Below, piece after piece: positions 26,211 through 35,703 of a stretch of 61,597 nt of DNA. This DNA is from Pseudobutyrivibrio ruminis (lineage in GTDB: Bacteria; Bacillota; Clostridia; Lachnospirales; Lachnospiraceae). Made by a program: the position numbers and the translations under genes. Below the pieces are notes generated by a model. The model ran no database searches and had not been told where the DNA came from. It saw nothing but the letters and a program-made list of their open reading frames with translations. Every line of letters begins with the position of its first letter. Position 1 is the first letter of the stretch. The DNA lies in contig SVES01000011.1 in NCBI GenBank assembly GCA_015057305.1, positions 6,685-68,281 on the forward strand, given 5' to 3'.

Positions 26211-26368
26211 TATCTATTCATTGTTGTTGGGGATAAGAAAACACCTAGGTATGCGGCTTGCTCATGAACTTTATTTTCCTGCTGTTCTATTCGCTCCTGA
26301 GCACTTTCAACTAATTCTTTTCTAATGCCTTCGGCCTTAAGATCCTGGAAGAAACTACAATCAAACAT
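26210..26368 (-). CDS. 52-residue small protein
   Basis: This minus-strand ORF begins at ATG 26368, with GGAGG eight bases upstream on that strand. It translates to a mostly helical, charged peptide starting MFDCSFFQDLKAEGIRKELV, with a Glu/Gln-rich middle and a hydrophobic YLGVFLSP near the end. The strong ribosome site and a convergent terminator at its 3' end support expression. No family is recognised. It lies between a glycosyltransferase and the long foldback element at 26540. Confidence 0.6.
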   Translation of the reverse strand: MFDCSFFQDLKAEGIRKELVESAQERIEQQENKVHEQAAYLGVFLSPTTMNR

Positions 26369-26539
26369 CTCAAATACCTCCTTGCAATTGTTTTAAAAAT
26401 GTTAAGGAATTCTCTCAAAGGAAATCCTTTTTCTATATTTATAATAACACCTTTAGTAAAGATGAATTATGTATTAATTGTGAATTCTAGGACAAAAATC
26501 GACAAATGTCCGCCAGGGAAACACACCAACCTAAATTGC

Positions 26540-27286
26540 TACTATTCACGAATATACTAGCCCTAATATGTGTGGTTTTAGCATATAGGTGGCTGCCAGG
26601 CTTTTAAGGACTAGCTATAGTACAATCTAAAGGCGCCTGCCCAAGGTATCAGTATTTAGCTCAAGGCATCCCACAGTCAAAGAATTACTGATTTTCTAAA
26701 TGCCACACTCGCATTCTTTATTACACGTGTTCTTTCAAGGTTTGACAATTCTGTCGGTACTGTATGCATATCGCAGACACCCCTCAACCTAAAATCAATA
26801 GCAGTGGCGGTAAAATTAGTATTAATTGCATGATTTTGAAATGAGCCTAGTAGAATCTTAAAGCAGTTTTTGAATGTTTTCATATGGGCTGCCACGGACG
26901 GCAGCCCAAGGCTGATAGCGAAACGGACTGAGCTTGAAGCCGGTAAGAAAACATACAAAAACTGCTTTTAATTCTACTTGGCGAATGTAATATGAATGCA
27001 ATTATTACTAATATTGCCGCCACTGATATTAATTACCCCAACAAATGTCTGCGAGATGCATACAGTGCCTTCGAATAGTCAAAGCCGTGAAAGGACACGT
27101 GATATATGCTCGTTTGTGGCATTAAGAAAATCAATAATTCTTCTCCAATGATTGGGATGCCTTGAGCTAAATACTGATACCTTGGGCAGGCGCATTTTAG
27201 CTTAAAACAGCTAGTCCTTAAAAGTCTGGCAGCCACCTACATGCTAAAACCAAACTTCCGGAGTTCATGAATATCCGTGAATAGTA
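26540..27286. repeat. Long foldback element, copy 1 (747 bases)
   Basis: The whole stretch folds on itself. TACTATTCACG (26540) pairs with CGTGAATAGTA (27276), 26601-26616 with 27209-27224, and 26633-26673 pairs without a mismatch with 27153-27193. The pairing continues with mismatches to the tip at 26882-26946. The tip holds two hairpins, GGGCTGCC-ACGGAC-GGCAGCCC and GGCT..AGC-loop-GCT..AGCC. On the minus strand the second loop reads GTCCGTTTC, as in the 47776 element. The 26369-26539 stretch before it holds only the upstream region of the small gene. Confidence 0.85.
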
Positions 27287-27324
27287 AACCTAGACTTGCT
27301 TTATTGCTTTTTTCAAAACGGGAT

Positions 27325-27336
27325 GTGTGTTATAAT
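27325..27336 (+). promoter_or_regulatory. Extended -10 promoter of the MscS gene
   Basis: TG-T-TATAAT with only a weak -35 (TTGCTT, 21-base spacing), 30 bases before the start codon and just outside the foldback element. Confidence 0.45.
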
Positions 27337-27366
27337 ATTACAGATTGTAATGATTTGGAGGATGTT

Positions 27367-28242
27367 ATGGATACAGTAGAGACAGTTACAGCGGATGAAC
27401 TGGTGCAGGATATTCAGACTGGAGTATTTCAGCAGCAGCTGGAAAGCTTGCTTCCTAAATTCTGGAGTTTCTTTTGGAGTGCAATTATTGCGCTTATCGT
27501 ATTCTTTATTGGAACACGCATTATAAAAGGAATAATAAAAGTATTTCATAGAGCTATGAGTCTTAAGGATGTGGATCCAGGTGTGGAGACATTCCTTGAA
27601 TCAGTTCTTAGATGGATTCTTTATATTATTTTGCTCACTATTATTCTGGGGTTATTTGGGGTAACTACTACATCTATTTCTGCGGCTGTGGCAGGTCTTG
27701 GCGTTACCATAGGTCTTGCACTTCAAGGGGCATTATCAAACTTTGCCGGAGGAGTTCTTATTCTACTTATGCATCCATTTAGGGTTGGTGATTATATTAT
27801 GGAGCATGCAAGCGGCCAGGAGGGCACTGTTAGTCGTATTAATATAATCTATACCACATTACAGATGGTGGATGGTAGACTGGTACAAATACCAAACGGT
27901 ACATTATCAGCAGCTTCACTGACAAACTGTACGGCTCAGCAATACAGACTTTTTAATGAGACTGTTGGCATTAGCTATGATAGTGACATTAAAAAGGCTA
28001 AGGAAATATTATTAGATATAGCTCAAAATTCCCCACATAGAACTGAGGACACTCCTATTCAGGTGTTTGTCTCAGAATTGGCAGATAGCGCGGTTTTAAT
28101 AGGACTTAGATTTCCTATAGCTGTAGATTACTATTGGACTGTTAAATGGGAAACATTAGAGAAAATAAAAACTAGATTCGATGAAGCAGGAGTGGAAATT
28201 TGCTTTAATCAGTTGGATGTACACTTAAAGCAGAATAACTAG
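27367..28242 (+). CDS. mscS: MscS-family mechanosensitive channel
   Basis: A 291-residue small-conductance channel. The start at 27367 follows TTGGAGG; earlier in-frame codons would run through the promoter. Three membrane segments are visible (about 30-50, 70-95, 100-130), the last with the pore pattern VAGLGVTIGLALQGALSNF. A soluble beta-rich domain follows with VGDYIM and VQIPNGTLS. It opens on membrane tension to release solutes during osmotic downshift. The peptidase gene starts 15 bases downstream. Confidence 0.92.
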   Translation: MDTVETVTADELVQDIQTGVFQQQLESLLPKFWSFFWSAIIALIVFFIGTRIIKGIIKVFHRAMSLKDVDPGVETFLESVLRWILYIILLTIILGLFGVTTTSISAAVAGLGVTIGLALQGALSNFAGGVLILLMHPFRVGDYIMEHASGQEGTVSRINIIYTTLQMVDGRLVQIPNGTLSAASLTNCTAQQYRLFNETVGISYDSDIKKAKEILLDIAQNSPHRTEDTPIQVFVSELADSAVLIGLRFPIAVDYYWTVKWETLEKIKTRFDEAGVEICFNQLDVHLKQNN

Positions 28243-28257
28243 TAGAAAGGTAATACA

Positions 28258-31167
28258 TTGAATAAATCATACGAACTACTGAAAGAGGAAAAGCTGGAGG
28301 GACTTGATTCCCTTGGATTTATTTTCGAGCATAAGAAAACAAAGGCTCGCATTTGCTTTATATCAAATGATGACGATAACAAGGTCTTTTATATTGGATT
28401 TAGAACACCGCCAAAAGATTCTACAGGGGTTGCTCATATTGTTGAGCATACTGTGCTGTGTGGTTCTGACAAATATCCAGTGAAGGATCCTTTTGTTGAG
28501 CTTGTAAAGGGAAGTCTCAATACATTTTTAAATGCCATGACTTACCCAGATAAGACAGTTTATCCTATTGCCAGCACAAACTATACGGATTACATGAATC
28601 TTATTGATGTTTACATGGATGCAGTTTTTCATCCCAATATCTATAAATATCGTGAGATATTTGAGCAAGAGGGCTGGCACTATGAAATGGAAAACGAGGA
28701 TAGTGACCTGACTATTAATGGTGTTGTATACAACGAAATGAAGGGAGCCTATTCATCACCAGATGATGTTTTGTCTAGACAAATATTAAACTCTCTATTT
28801 CCAGAGACTACCTATTCCATTGAATCAGGCGGAGACCCAAAGGTTATACCAACTCTTACTTATGAGGAGTTTTTGGCTTTTCACAGCAAATATTATCACC
28901 CAAGTAATTCCTATATCTATGTATATGGTGATGTTGACATAGATGAAATACTAGAATACCTTGATACAAAATATTTAAGATATTACGATTATCTTCAGGT
29001 TGATTCTGAAATTGAAATGCAAAAGCCATTTGATAAGCCAGTGGAGGTGACACTAGACTATCCTATCGGGGCGGACCAGGACACCAAAAACAATACATAT
29101 CTGTCATATAACGTGTGTATTGGGGATGTGTTGGATCCTAATATGTACAGAGCTTTTGATATTCTCAATTATGCGCTGGTTTCTGCGCCAGGAGCACCTT
29201 TGTACAAGGCTTTGATAGATGCTGATATAGCAGAGGATGTGGATTGTTCATTTGAATCATCACAGAGGCAAATGTATTTCTCTATCGTGGCACGAGGTGC
29301 TAATGAGGAGGATAAAGACAAGTTTGTCAACATTATAGAATCCACCTTGAAGGCAGAGATTGAAAAGGGCATTGATAAGAAGACACTTTTTGCAGCTATT
29401 AATGGAGAACAATTTAGAGCCAGGGAGCTTGATTTCGGAAGCGCGCCAAAGGGCTTGATAATTGGTCTTCAGTTGTTAGATAGCTGGCTATACGACAAGA
29501 ATCGTCCATTCCTACACCTTCATGCAGTTGAAGTTTTGGACAAAATTAAATCTAGAGTTGATAATGGCTTGTTTGACTATATTGCAGATGTATATTTGCT
29601 TTCGAATAATCATAAGTCAATAGTTACCCTAAGACCAAAGCAGGGACTTACAGCAGCTGATGATGAAGCCTTAAAAAAGAAGCTTGCTGAAAAGAAAGCC
29701 TCATTGTCAAAGGCTGAGATTAAGAGTATTGTTGAGCATACAGAGTATCTAAAGGAATATCAGCAGACTCCTAGCTCTAAGGAGAACTTGGCAAAGATTC
29801 CAATGCTTAGCAGATTTGACTTAACAAGAGAGGCAAGACCTATCGATTTGACTGTTCATGATGAGGATGGCACAACCATTTTACATCACAAGGTTAGTAC
29901 AAATGGAATACATTATTTTAATATGGTATTCGACATTAGTGATTTGCCTCTTTCAGAAGTTCCATATGTTTCATTGTTAGAGCGTATCATTGGACTTTTG
30001 GATACAGATAATTATACTTATACAGATTTCACCAATGAAATGTATTTGCACACAGGCGGAATCACAACGACTACATCCATTCATGAAGTGTTTGGACAGC
30101 ATGACAAATACAAGCTGACCTTTGAAGTTCGTTCTAAATTTATATATGAGGAAGCAGATAAGGCAAAGGATTTGGCTCTTGAAATGATTTGTCATACCAA
30201 GTTTTCAGACGAAAAAAGGTTAAAGGAACTGATTACGGCTGAAAAGTCTAAAATGGAATACATCCTTAATTCCAGAGGAAATCAGGTGGCAGCAACACGT
30301 GCACGCTGCGGATTCTCTAGAAGGGCAAATATTTCTGACCTGGCAAATGGAGTAAGGTTCTATAGGTTCTTAGTTGACCTGGAGGACAACTTCGATTCTC
30401 AAAAAGAAGAAATTATATCGAGACTTAATAAAATATGTTCCATAATTTTCTCTCGAGACAGACTGCTTGTGTCTTCTACTGGAAAAACTGAGGTCCTTAA
30501 CCAGGCTAGAAGACTTATAAATGAAATAAGACCATTGTTGTCTCAGGGCAAGCTTCCATTTGATGGTAATGATTCCTTTGAAATCCATCCTGTTAAGGAG
30601 GCATTGAAGGATGCATCACAGATTCAATATGTTGCCATGGCTGGAGATTTTGTTAAATCAGGATTTGAATATAATGGTTCCTATAAGTTACTCAACACTA
30701 TTCTAGGTTATGATTATTTTTGGATAAAGGTTAGAGTGCAAGGCGGTGCCTATGGCTGTAATATGAACTCTAGCAGACAGGGGGATATGGTGTTTGTATC
30801 CTACAGAGACCCAAATCTAACTGAGACATTGAAGGTGTTTGAAGAGACAGGCAATTATCTGCAAAACTTTGATGTGGATGATAGAGATATGACCAAGTAC
30901 ATTATTGGTACTATTAGCGGTATGGACACACCACTTACTCCGTCACAGAGAGGCCTTAGAGGCTTGAATTGTTATCTATCTGGCATTACTTATGATGATT
31001 TGCAACGCACCAGAGATCAGGTGTTGGATGCAAAGGTTGAGGATATTCAAGCACTTGCCGAGCCAGTTAAGGCTGCCATGTCTCAGGGCTACATATGCGT
31101 TGTAGGTAATGAATCGGCAATTGAAGCAAACGCAAACTTATTCACGTCAATTGAAAATCTTTATTAA
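28258..31167 (+). CDS. M16C zinc metallopeptidase (PreP/Cym1-like)
   Basis: A 969-residue insulinase-type peptidase starting at TTG, with GAAAGG upstream. The inverted zinc motif HxxEH is HIVEH in GVAHIVEHTVLCGS (about residue 61), and the distal glutamate lies in VVYNEMKGAYS. The two-lobed M16C layout and length are usual for presequence-protease-like enzymes, which degrade short unstructured peptides in a closed chamber. No signal peptide is seen, so it should work in the cytoplasm. The era gene follows with only a short gap. Confidence 0.9.
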   Translation: MNKSYELLKEEKLEGLDSLGFIFEHKKTKARICFISNDDDNKVFYIGFRTPPKDSTGVAHIVEHTVLCGSDKYPVKDPFVELVKGSLNTFLNAMTYPDKTVYPIASTNYTDYMNLIDVYMDAVFHPNIYKYREIFEQEGWHYEMENEDSDLTINGVVYNEMKGAYSSPDDVLSRQILNSLFPETTYSIESGGDPKVIPTLTYEEFLAFHSKYYHPSNSYIYVYGDVDIDEILEYLDTKYLRYYDYLQVDSEIEMQKPFDKPVEVTLDYPIGADQDTKNNTYLSYNVCIGDVLDPNMYRAFDILNYALVSAPGAPLYKALIDADIAEDVDCSFESSQRQMYFSIVARGANEEDKDKFVNIIESTLKAEIEKGIDKKTLFAAINGEQFRARELDFGSAPKGLIIGLQLLDSWLYDKNRPFLHLHAVEVLDKIKSRVDNGLFDYIADVYLLSNNHKSIVTLRPKQGLTAADDEALKKKLAEKKASLSKAEIKSIVEHTEYLKEYQQTPSSKENLAKIPMLSRFDLTREARPIDLTVHDEDGTTILHHKVSTNGIHYFNMVFDISDLPLSEVPYVSLLERIIGLLDTDNYTYTDFTNEMYLHTGGITTTTSIHEVFGQHDKYKLTFEVRSKFIYEEADKAKDLALEMICHTKFSDEKRLKELITAEKSKMEYILNSRGNQVAATRARCGFSRRANISDLANGVRFYRFLVDLEDNFDSQKEEIISRLNKICSIIFSRDRLLVSSTGKTEVLNQARRLINEIRPLLSQGKLPFDGNDSFEIHPVKEALKDASQIQYVAMAGDFVKSGFEYNGSYKLLNTILGYDYFWIKVRVQGGAYGCNMNSSRQGDMVFVSYRDPNLTETLKVFEETGNYLQNFDVDDRDMTKYIIGTISGMDTPLTPSQRGLRGLNCYLSGITYDDLQRTRDQVLDAKVEDIQALAEPVKAAMSQGYICVVGNESAIEANANLFTSIENLY

Positions 31168-31184
31168 TGTTTAGAGGAATTAAA

Positions 31185-32099
31185 ATGAGTGAAGGACTTA
31201 AATCAGGCTTTGTTACTATAGTGGGCAGACCTAATGTGGGAAAAAGCACCTTGATGAATCACATTATTGGTCAAAAGATTGCAATCACAAGTAACAAGCC
31301 ACAAACCACAAGAAACAGAATACAGACAGTATACACAGACAGTGAAAAGGGACAGATTGTGTTCCTTGATACCCCTGGTATGCATCAGGCAAAAAACAAG
31401 CTGGGTGAGTATATGATGTCAGCAGCAAAAGGAACCATTAATGATGTGGATTTAATCCTATGGCTGATAGAACCTGATACAAAGGTTGGGGCAGGAGATA
31501 AAAAGATAGCAGAGCTGTTATCCACCGTAGACACACCAGTTATTCTTGTTATAAATAAGATTGATATGGCTGACGGTGCCAAGGTTGGTGAGACAATCAG
31601 CGCCTACAAGGATTTAAAGGATTTTGCCGAGGTAATACCTCTTTCAGCTTTACATGGAGAAGGCTGTGAGGATTTGCTTAATACCATATTTAATTATCTT
31701 CCAGAGGGACCTTACTTTTATGATGAGGAAACTGTTACTAACCAGACCCTAAGGGAGATTACCGCGGAAATCATAAGAGAGAAATCCTTACATGCTCTTA
31801 ATGATGAGGTGCCTCATGGTATAGCAATAGTTATTGACAGCATGAAAGAACGTCCGGGCAAAAATGCCATGTGGGATATAGAGGCAACAATAATTTGTGA
31901 GAAAAATTCTCATAAGGGCATCATAATTGGCAAGGGTGGTGCCATGATTAAGAAAATCGGTACAAATTCTCGCTACGAAATAGAAAAATTGCTTGAAGCA
32001 AAGGTTAATCTAAAGCTTTTTGTTAAAGTTAAAAAGGACTGGCGAGATAGTGATTTTGAGTTGAAGAATTTTGGCTATAAAAAAGAGGATTTAAACTAG
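31185..32099 (+). CDS. era: GTPase Era
   Basis: A 304-residue protein with G1 GRPNVGKST, G3 DTPG and G4 NKID, and a C-terminal KH domain with IIGKGGAMIKKIG. ATG at 31185 is chosen because GAGGA lies seven bases before it; ATG at 31167 overlaps the previous stop codon. Era binds 16S rRNA near its 3' end and assists small-subunit assembly. It is followed without a gap by recO, a common bacterial order. Confidence 0.96.
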   Translation: MSEGLKSGFVTIVGRPNVGKSTLMNHIIGQKIAITSNKPQTTRNRIQTVYTDSEKGQIVFLDTPGMHQAKNKLGEYMMSAAKGTINDVDLILWLIEPDTKVGAGDKKIAELLSTVDTPVILVINKIDMADGAKVGETISAYKDLKDFAEVIPLSALHGEGCEDLLNTIFNYLPEGPYFYDEETVTNQTLREITAEIIREKSLHALNDEVPHGIAIVIDSMKERPGKNAMWDIEATIICEKNSHKGIIIGKGGAMIKKIGTNSRYEIEKLLEAKVNLKLFVKVKKDWRDSDFELKNFGYKKEDLN

Positions 32100-32825
32100 A
32101 TGGGACTAGTTACTCTTACAGGTATTGTGCTTAGCGTGTCGGATGTGGGAGAATTTGATAGAAGGCTTGTGATTCTTACAAAGGAAGATGGAAGAATTAC
32201 AGCTTTTGCAAAAGGGGCAAGGAGACCTAATAATCCTCTTATTGCTGCCTGCTCTCCATTTTGCTTTGGCACCTTCGAAGCCTTTGAGGGAAGAAATTCC
32301 TACCACATTAGTAAAGCTAACATAACAAATTATTTTCGCGATTTAGTTATGGATTACGACAATGTTTGTTTAGGCTCATATTTTTTGGAGGTTGCAGATT
32401 TTCTTTCTGTAGAAGGAGTAGATGAAAAAAATCGATTAGCCCTTTTGTATCAAAGCTTAAAGGCAATAGAATCGGGAAAATTCAGTCACAGATTACTTAG
32501 AGACATTTACGACTTAAAAACATGGGTGATTGATGGTGAATACCCTAATGTTTTTAATTGTGTATGTTGCGGAAAAAAGGAAAATCTTTTTTCCTTTTCC
32601 ATGAAAAGACATGGTATGCTATGCAAGACATGCTCAAAACAGGAACCAGGAGTGGAGGTTTCAGCTTCCACCTTGTATGCAATGCAATTTATAGTTTCCT
32701 CCACCATTGAAAAGTTGTATACTTTTGTTTTGAATGAAGAAACTGAAACTGAGTTGACTAGAATTTTAGATGGCTATAGATTAAACTACAGGTCACATAA
32801 ATATAAAAGTGAGGATTTTTTATGA
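32100..32825 (+). CDS. recO: DNA repair protein RecO
   Basis: A 241-residue protein with the N-terminal OB-fold start TLTGIVLSVSDVGEFDRRLVI and a zinc-finger pattern CVCCG..CKTC (about residues 155-180). RecO loads RecA onto single-stranded DNA covered with SSB. The ATG directly follows the era stop codon and the stop overlaps the next ATG, so translation is probably coupled through this operon. Confidence 0.94.
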   Translation: MGLVTLTGIVLSVSDVGEFDRRLVILTKEDGRITAFAKGARRPNNPLIAACSPFCFGTFEAFEGRNSYHISKANITNYFRDLVMDYDNVCLGSYFLEVADFLSVEGVDEKNRLALLYQSLKAIESGKFSHRLLRDIYDLKTWVIDGEYPNVFNCVCCGKKENLFSFSMKRHGMLCKTCSKQEPGVEVSASTLYAMQFIVSSTIEKLYTFVLNEETETELTRILDGYRLNYRSHKYKSEDFL

Positions 32826-33592
32826 CAACAAACAAGACTTCCCAGAATTCCGGGATGCGTTCAAGGAATAATGCCAAGCGTCCAAAAGCTGGGGTAGCCT
32901 CTAAAGAATTACAGGAAGCCAGAAGACGTCGCAGACAAAGAGAGGTCTTTCGAAATCGTATAATTTTTGGCGGATGTATCGCCATTATTTTGGCACTTAT
33001 TATTTTTCTTGTGGTAAAGGCAGCAGGTCTTTTACTGGGAAACGGAAAGGCAGCAGACAATTCCACACTTACCTTCAAGGAGGATGGACAGGTTGTTTTT
33101 GAGGAGATAACAGATTTTGATACAAGCACTTATTCTAAATCAGAATTAAAGGATTATGCAAAAGGCTTGATATCAAGCTTTAATGAAACATACGGCAGTA
33201 AGGCAATCACCTTAGACAAATTGTCAGTGAAGGGTGACAAGGCATATATCAAAACCACTTATAAGGATGCTGAGTGCTATACTACCTTTACCTCATATGA
33301 TACATTTAATGGTACCTATGAGGATGCAGTAAATGCTGGCTATGATTTTACCGGCTTATTTAGCGAAGTGGCTGATGGTACAATACTAGAGGCAGGGGCT
33401 GTTGATGCAGATACAGTATTTGCAGACCTTAAAGTTGCTGTTGTCAGTGAAAATATTTCGGTAATTGTTCCAGGGGATGTGAAATATATATCAAATGCTT
33501 ATACAGATATTAGCGATACTGGAGTAATTACTATTACACAACCGGATGAAAATGAGGATGCAACAGAGTTAGTATTCATTATTTATCAATAG
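32822..33592 (+). CDS. Single-pass membrane protein of unknown function
   Basis: A 256-residue protein whose ATG overlaps the recO stop (ATGA). The N-terminal 45 residues are very basic (EARRRRRQREVFRNR), followed by one membrane helix (about 48-70) and an extracellular domain of about 185 residues that is Asp/Thr/Tyr rich. The basic part should be cytoplasmic. I do not recognise the domain. Its place between recO and glyQS is an operon position, not a clue to function. Confidence 0.7.
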   Translation: MTTNKTSQNSGMRSRNNAKRPKAGVASKELQEARRRRRQREVFRNRIIFGGCIAIILALIIFLVVKAAGLLLGNGKAADNSTLTFKEDGQVVFEEITDFDTSTYSKSELKDYAKGLISSFNETYGSKAITLDKLSVKGDKAYIKTTYKDAECYTTFTSYDTFNGTYEDAVNAGYDFTGLFSEVADGTILEAGAVDADTVFADLKVAVVSENISVIVPGDVKYISNAYTDISDTGVITITQPDENEDATELVFIIYQ

Positions 33593-33619
33593 AAACAAAA
33601 AAAGAAGGGAACTATAATC

Positions 33620-35017
33620 ATGGAAAAAACAATGGACAAAATTATTGCTCTTGCAAAGGCTAGAGGCTTTGTGTATGCAGGCTCAGAGATTTATGGAGGT
33701 CTTGCAAATACATGGGATTATGGAAATCTCGGTGTAGAGCTTAAAAATAACGTTAAGAAGGCGTGGTGGCAGAAGTTCGTACAGGAAAACCCATACAACG
33801 TTGGTGTTGATTGTGCAATCCTTATGAACCCACAGACATGGATTGCATCAGGTCACCTTGGTTCATTCTCAGATCCTCTTATGGATTGTAAGGAATGTCA
33901 TGAGCGCTTTAGAGCAGATAAGATTATTGAGGATTTTGCTGCTGATAATAACATCCAGCTTAAGTCATCGGTTGATGGTTGGAGCAAGGATGAGATGAAG
34001 GAATTTATCGAAAGCAACAATGTGCCATGTCCTACTTGCGGCAAGCATAATTTTACAGATATTCGTGAATTCAACCTTATGTTTAAAACCTTCCAGGGTG
34101 TTACTGAGGATGCTAAAAATACAGTTTATCTTCGTCCAGAGACAGCACAGGGTATTTTCGTTAACTTCAAGAATGTACAGCGTACATCTCGTAAGAAGGT
34201 TCCATTTGGTATTGGCCAGATTGGTAAGTCATTCCGTAACGAGATTACACCTGGTAACTTTACTTTCCGTACTCGTGAGTTCGAGCAGATGGAGCTTGAG
34301 TTCTTCTGCAAGCCTGGTACACAGGATGAATGGTTCCAGTACTGGAGAGGCTTCTGCCGTGATTGGTTAATTAGTCTTGGCATGAAGGAAGATGAGATGC
34401 GTCTTCGCGACCATGACCCAGAGGAGCTTTCATTCTACTCAACAGGTACTACAGATATCGAGTTCTTATTCCCATTTGGTTGGGGCGAGCTTTGGGGTAT
34501 CGCTAGCCGTACAGATTATGATCTTACACAGCATCAGAAAGTTTCTGGTCAGGATCTTACATATTTTGATGATGAGTTAAATGAGAAGTATTTACCATAC
34601 GTTATCGAGCCATCACTTGGTGCTGACCGTGTAGTTTTAGCATTCCTTTGTGCTGCATATGATGAGGAAGAAATCGGTGATGAAAACAGAAGTGATGTAC
34701 GTACAGTACTTCATTTCCATCCAGCACTTGCACCAGTCAAGATTGGTGTGCTTCCACTTTCAAAGAAGCTTAATGAGGGCGCAGAAAAGATTTTTGCAGA
34801 GCTTTCTAAAAAATATAACTGCGAATTTGATGATAGAGGTAACATTGGTAAGCGTTATCGCCGTCAGGATGAAATAGGTACACCATTCTGTATCACATAT
34901 GATTTTGATTCAGAGGAAGACCACATGGTTACAATTCGTCATCGTGATTCAATGGAGCAGGAGCGTATTGCTATTGCTGACTTAGATTCTTATTTTGCTG
35001 ATAAATTTCAGTTCTAG
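33620..35017 (+). CDS. glyQS: Glycyl-tRNA synthetase, single-chain class II
   Basis: A 465-residue enzyme of the alpha2 (GlyQS) type. Motifs include [18 protein letters not shown] near the N-terminus, motif 2 region [18 protein letters not shown] and the C-terminal anticodon-binding domain (about 365-465). It charges tRNA-Gly with glycine. No T-box leader was seen in the 27-base gap upstream, so it is expressed from the era-recO operon or a promoter inside it. Confidence 0.96.
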   Translation: MEKTMDKIIALAKARGFVYAGSEIYGGLANTWDYGNLGVELKNNVKKAWWQKFVQENPYNVGVDCAILMNPQTWIASGHLGSFSDPLMDCKECHERFRADKIIEDFAADNNIQLKSSVDGWSKDEMKEFIESNNVPCPTCGKHNFTDIREFNLMFKTFQGVTEDAKNTVYLRPETAQGIFVNFKNVQRTSRKKVPFGIGQIGKSFRNEITPGNFTFRTREFEQMELEFFCKPGTQDEWFQYWRGFCRDWLISLGMKEDEMRLRDHDPEELSFYSTGTTDIEFLFPFGWGELWGIASRTDYDLTQHQKVSGQDLTYFDDELNEKYLPYVIEPSLGADRVVLAFLCAAYDEEEIGDENRSDVRTVLHFHPALAPVKIGVLPLSKKLNEGAEKIFAELSKKYNCEFDDRGNIGKRYRRQDEIGTPFCITYDFDSEEDHMVTIRHRDSMEQERIAIADLDSYFADKFQF

Positions 35018-35040
35018 AATATATTCAGGAGGAGATTGCT

Positions 35041-35691
35041 ATGGACAACAGTAATGTAGTTACTACCCAGCCAGCACAACCACAACCAGCACCACAATCA
35101 CAGCAGGTTGATAATGGAGAGGATTTACTATTAGAGCAGATTGATGCCTTCCGTGAAAAGGCTACCCAGCTTCAGCAGCTTATCGCTCAAAAGGAGCATA
35201 AGGCTGCAGAGCTAGAGGCATTAGTCAGAGAGAAGGAAGCAATAAATGTCAAGCTTCAGGAGGAGCTTTCTAAAAAGCAGGAAGAGGCTGACAATCTTGT
35301 AGCAGATGTTGAAACTCAAGTTGACAGAATGATGCAGGTTGTTAAAACCAACATGGATAAGCTAGAGACAGATGTTAAAGGTCAGGTAAGCAATAATCAA
35401 GAGGCATACGAGGCTCATAACAGAAGTCTACAGGATACATTAAAAAATGTTTCTGATGGACTTGATACAATTCAAAACGAATTATCCGAAAAGACACATT
35501 CTGAATCTGTTCACCTTTACCGTTTGATTCAGGATTTGTTAAAGGAGCATGACAGTAGTGAGGAGCAGGCTCTCAAGGCTGTAGAGCATTATAGCTCTCT
35601 CAAAAAACTATCTGTTATAGTAATTGTCATTTTAGTGTTATGCTTGGGAGTTTCAATCGCATCACTTATACTTTCATTAGGAATTTTTTAG
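35041..35691 (+). CDS. Coiled-coil protein with C-terminal membrane anchor
   Basis: A 216-residue protein: a Pro/Gln-rich N-terminus (about 1-25), a long heptad-like Glu/Lys/Gln-rich coiled coil (about 28-175) and one membrane helix near the end (about 188-214). It would be tail-anchored, with the coil in the cytoplasm. AGGAGGAG precedes ATG. No family is recognised. It lies between glyQS and a pyrophosphatase gene with small gaps. Confidence 0.68.
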   Translation: MDNSNVVTTQPAQPQPAPQSQQVDNGEDLLLEQIDAFREKATQLQQLIAQKEHKAAELEALVREKEAINVKLQEELSKKQEEADNLVADVETQVDRMMQVVKTNMDKLETDVKGQVSNNQEAYEAHNRSLQDTLKNVSDGLDTIQNELSEKTHSESVHLYRLIQDLLKEHDSSEEQALKAVEHYSSLKKLSVIVIVILVLCLGVSIASLILSLGIF

Positions 35692-35703
35692 GATGGAGGA
35701 AAT

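Noticed and set aside
26677..27236. Minus-strand ORFs of 93 and 67 codons inside the long foldback
   Set aside because: They arise from the arms of a palindrome, have no ribosome site, and the two arms read in unrelated frames. The pairing explains the sequence better than coding.
33592..33620. T-box leader for glyQS
   Set aside because: Only 27 bases lie between the genes, too short for a T-box.
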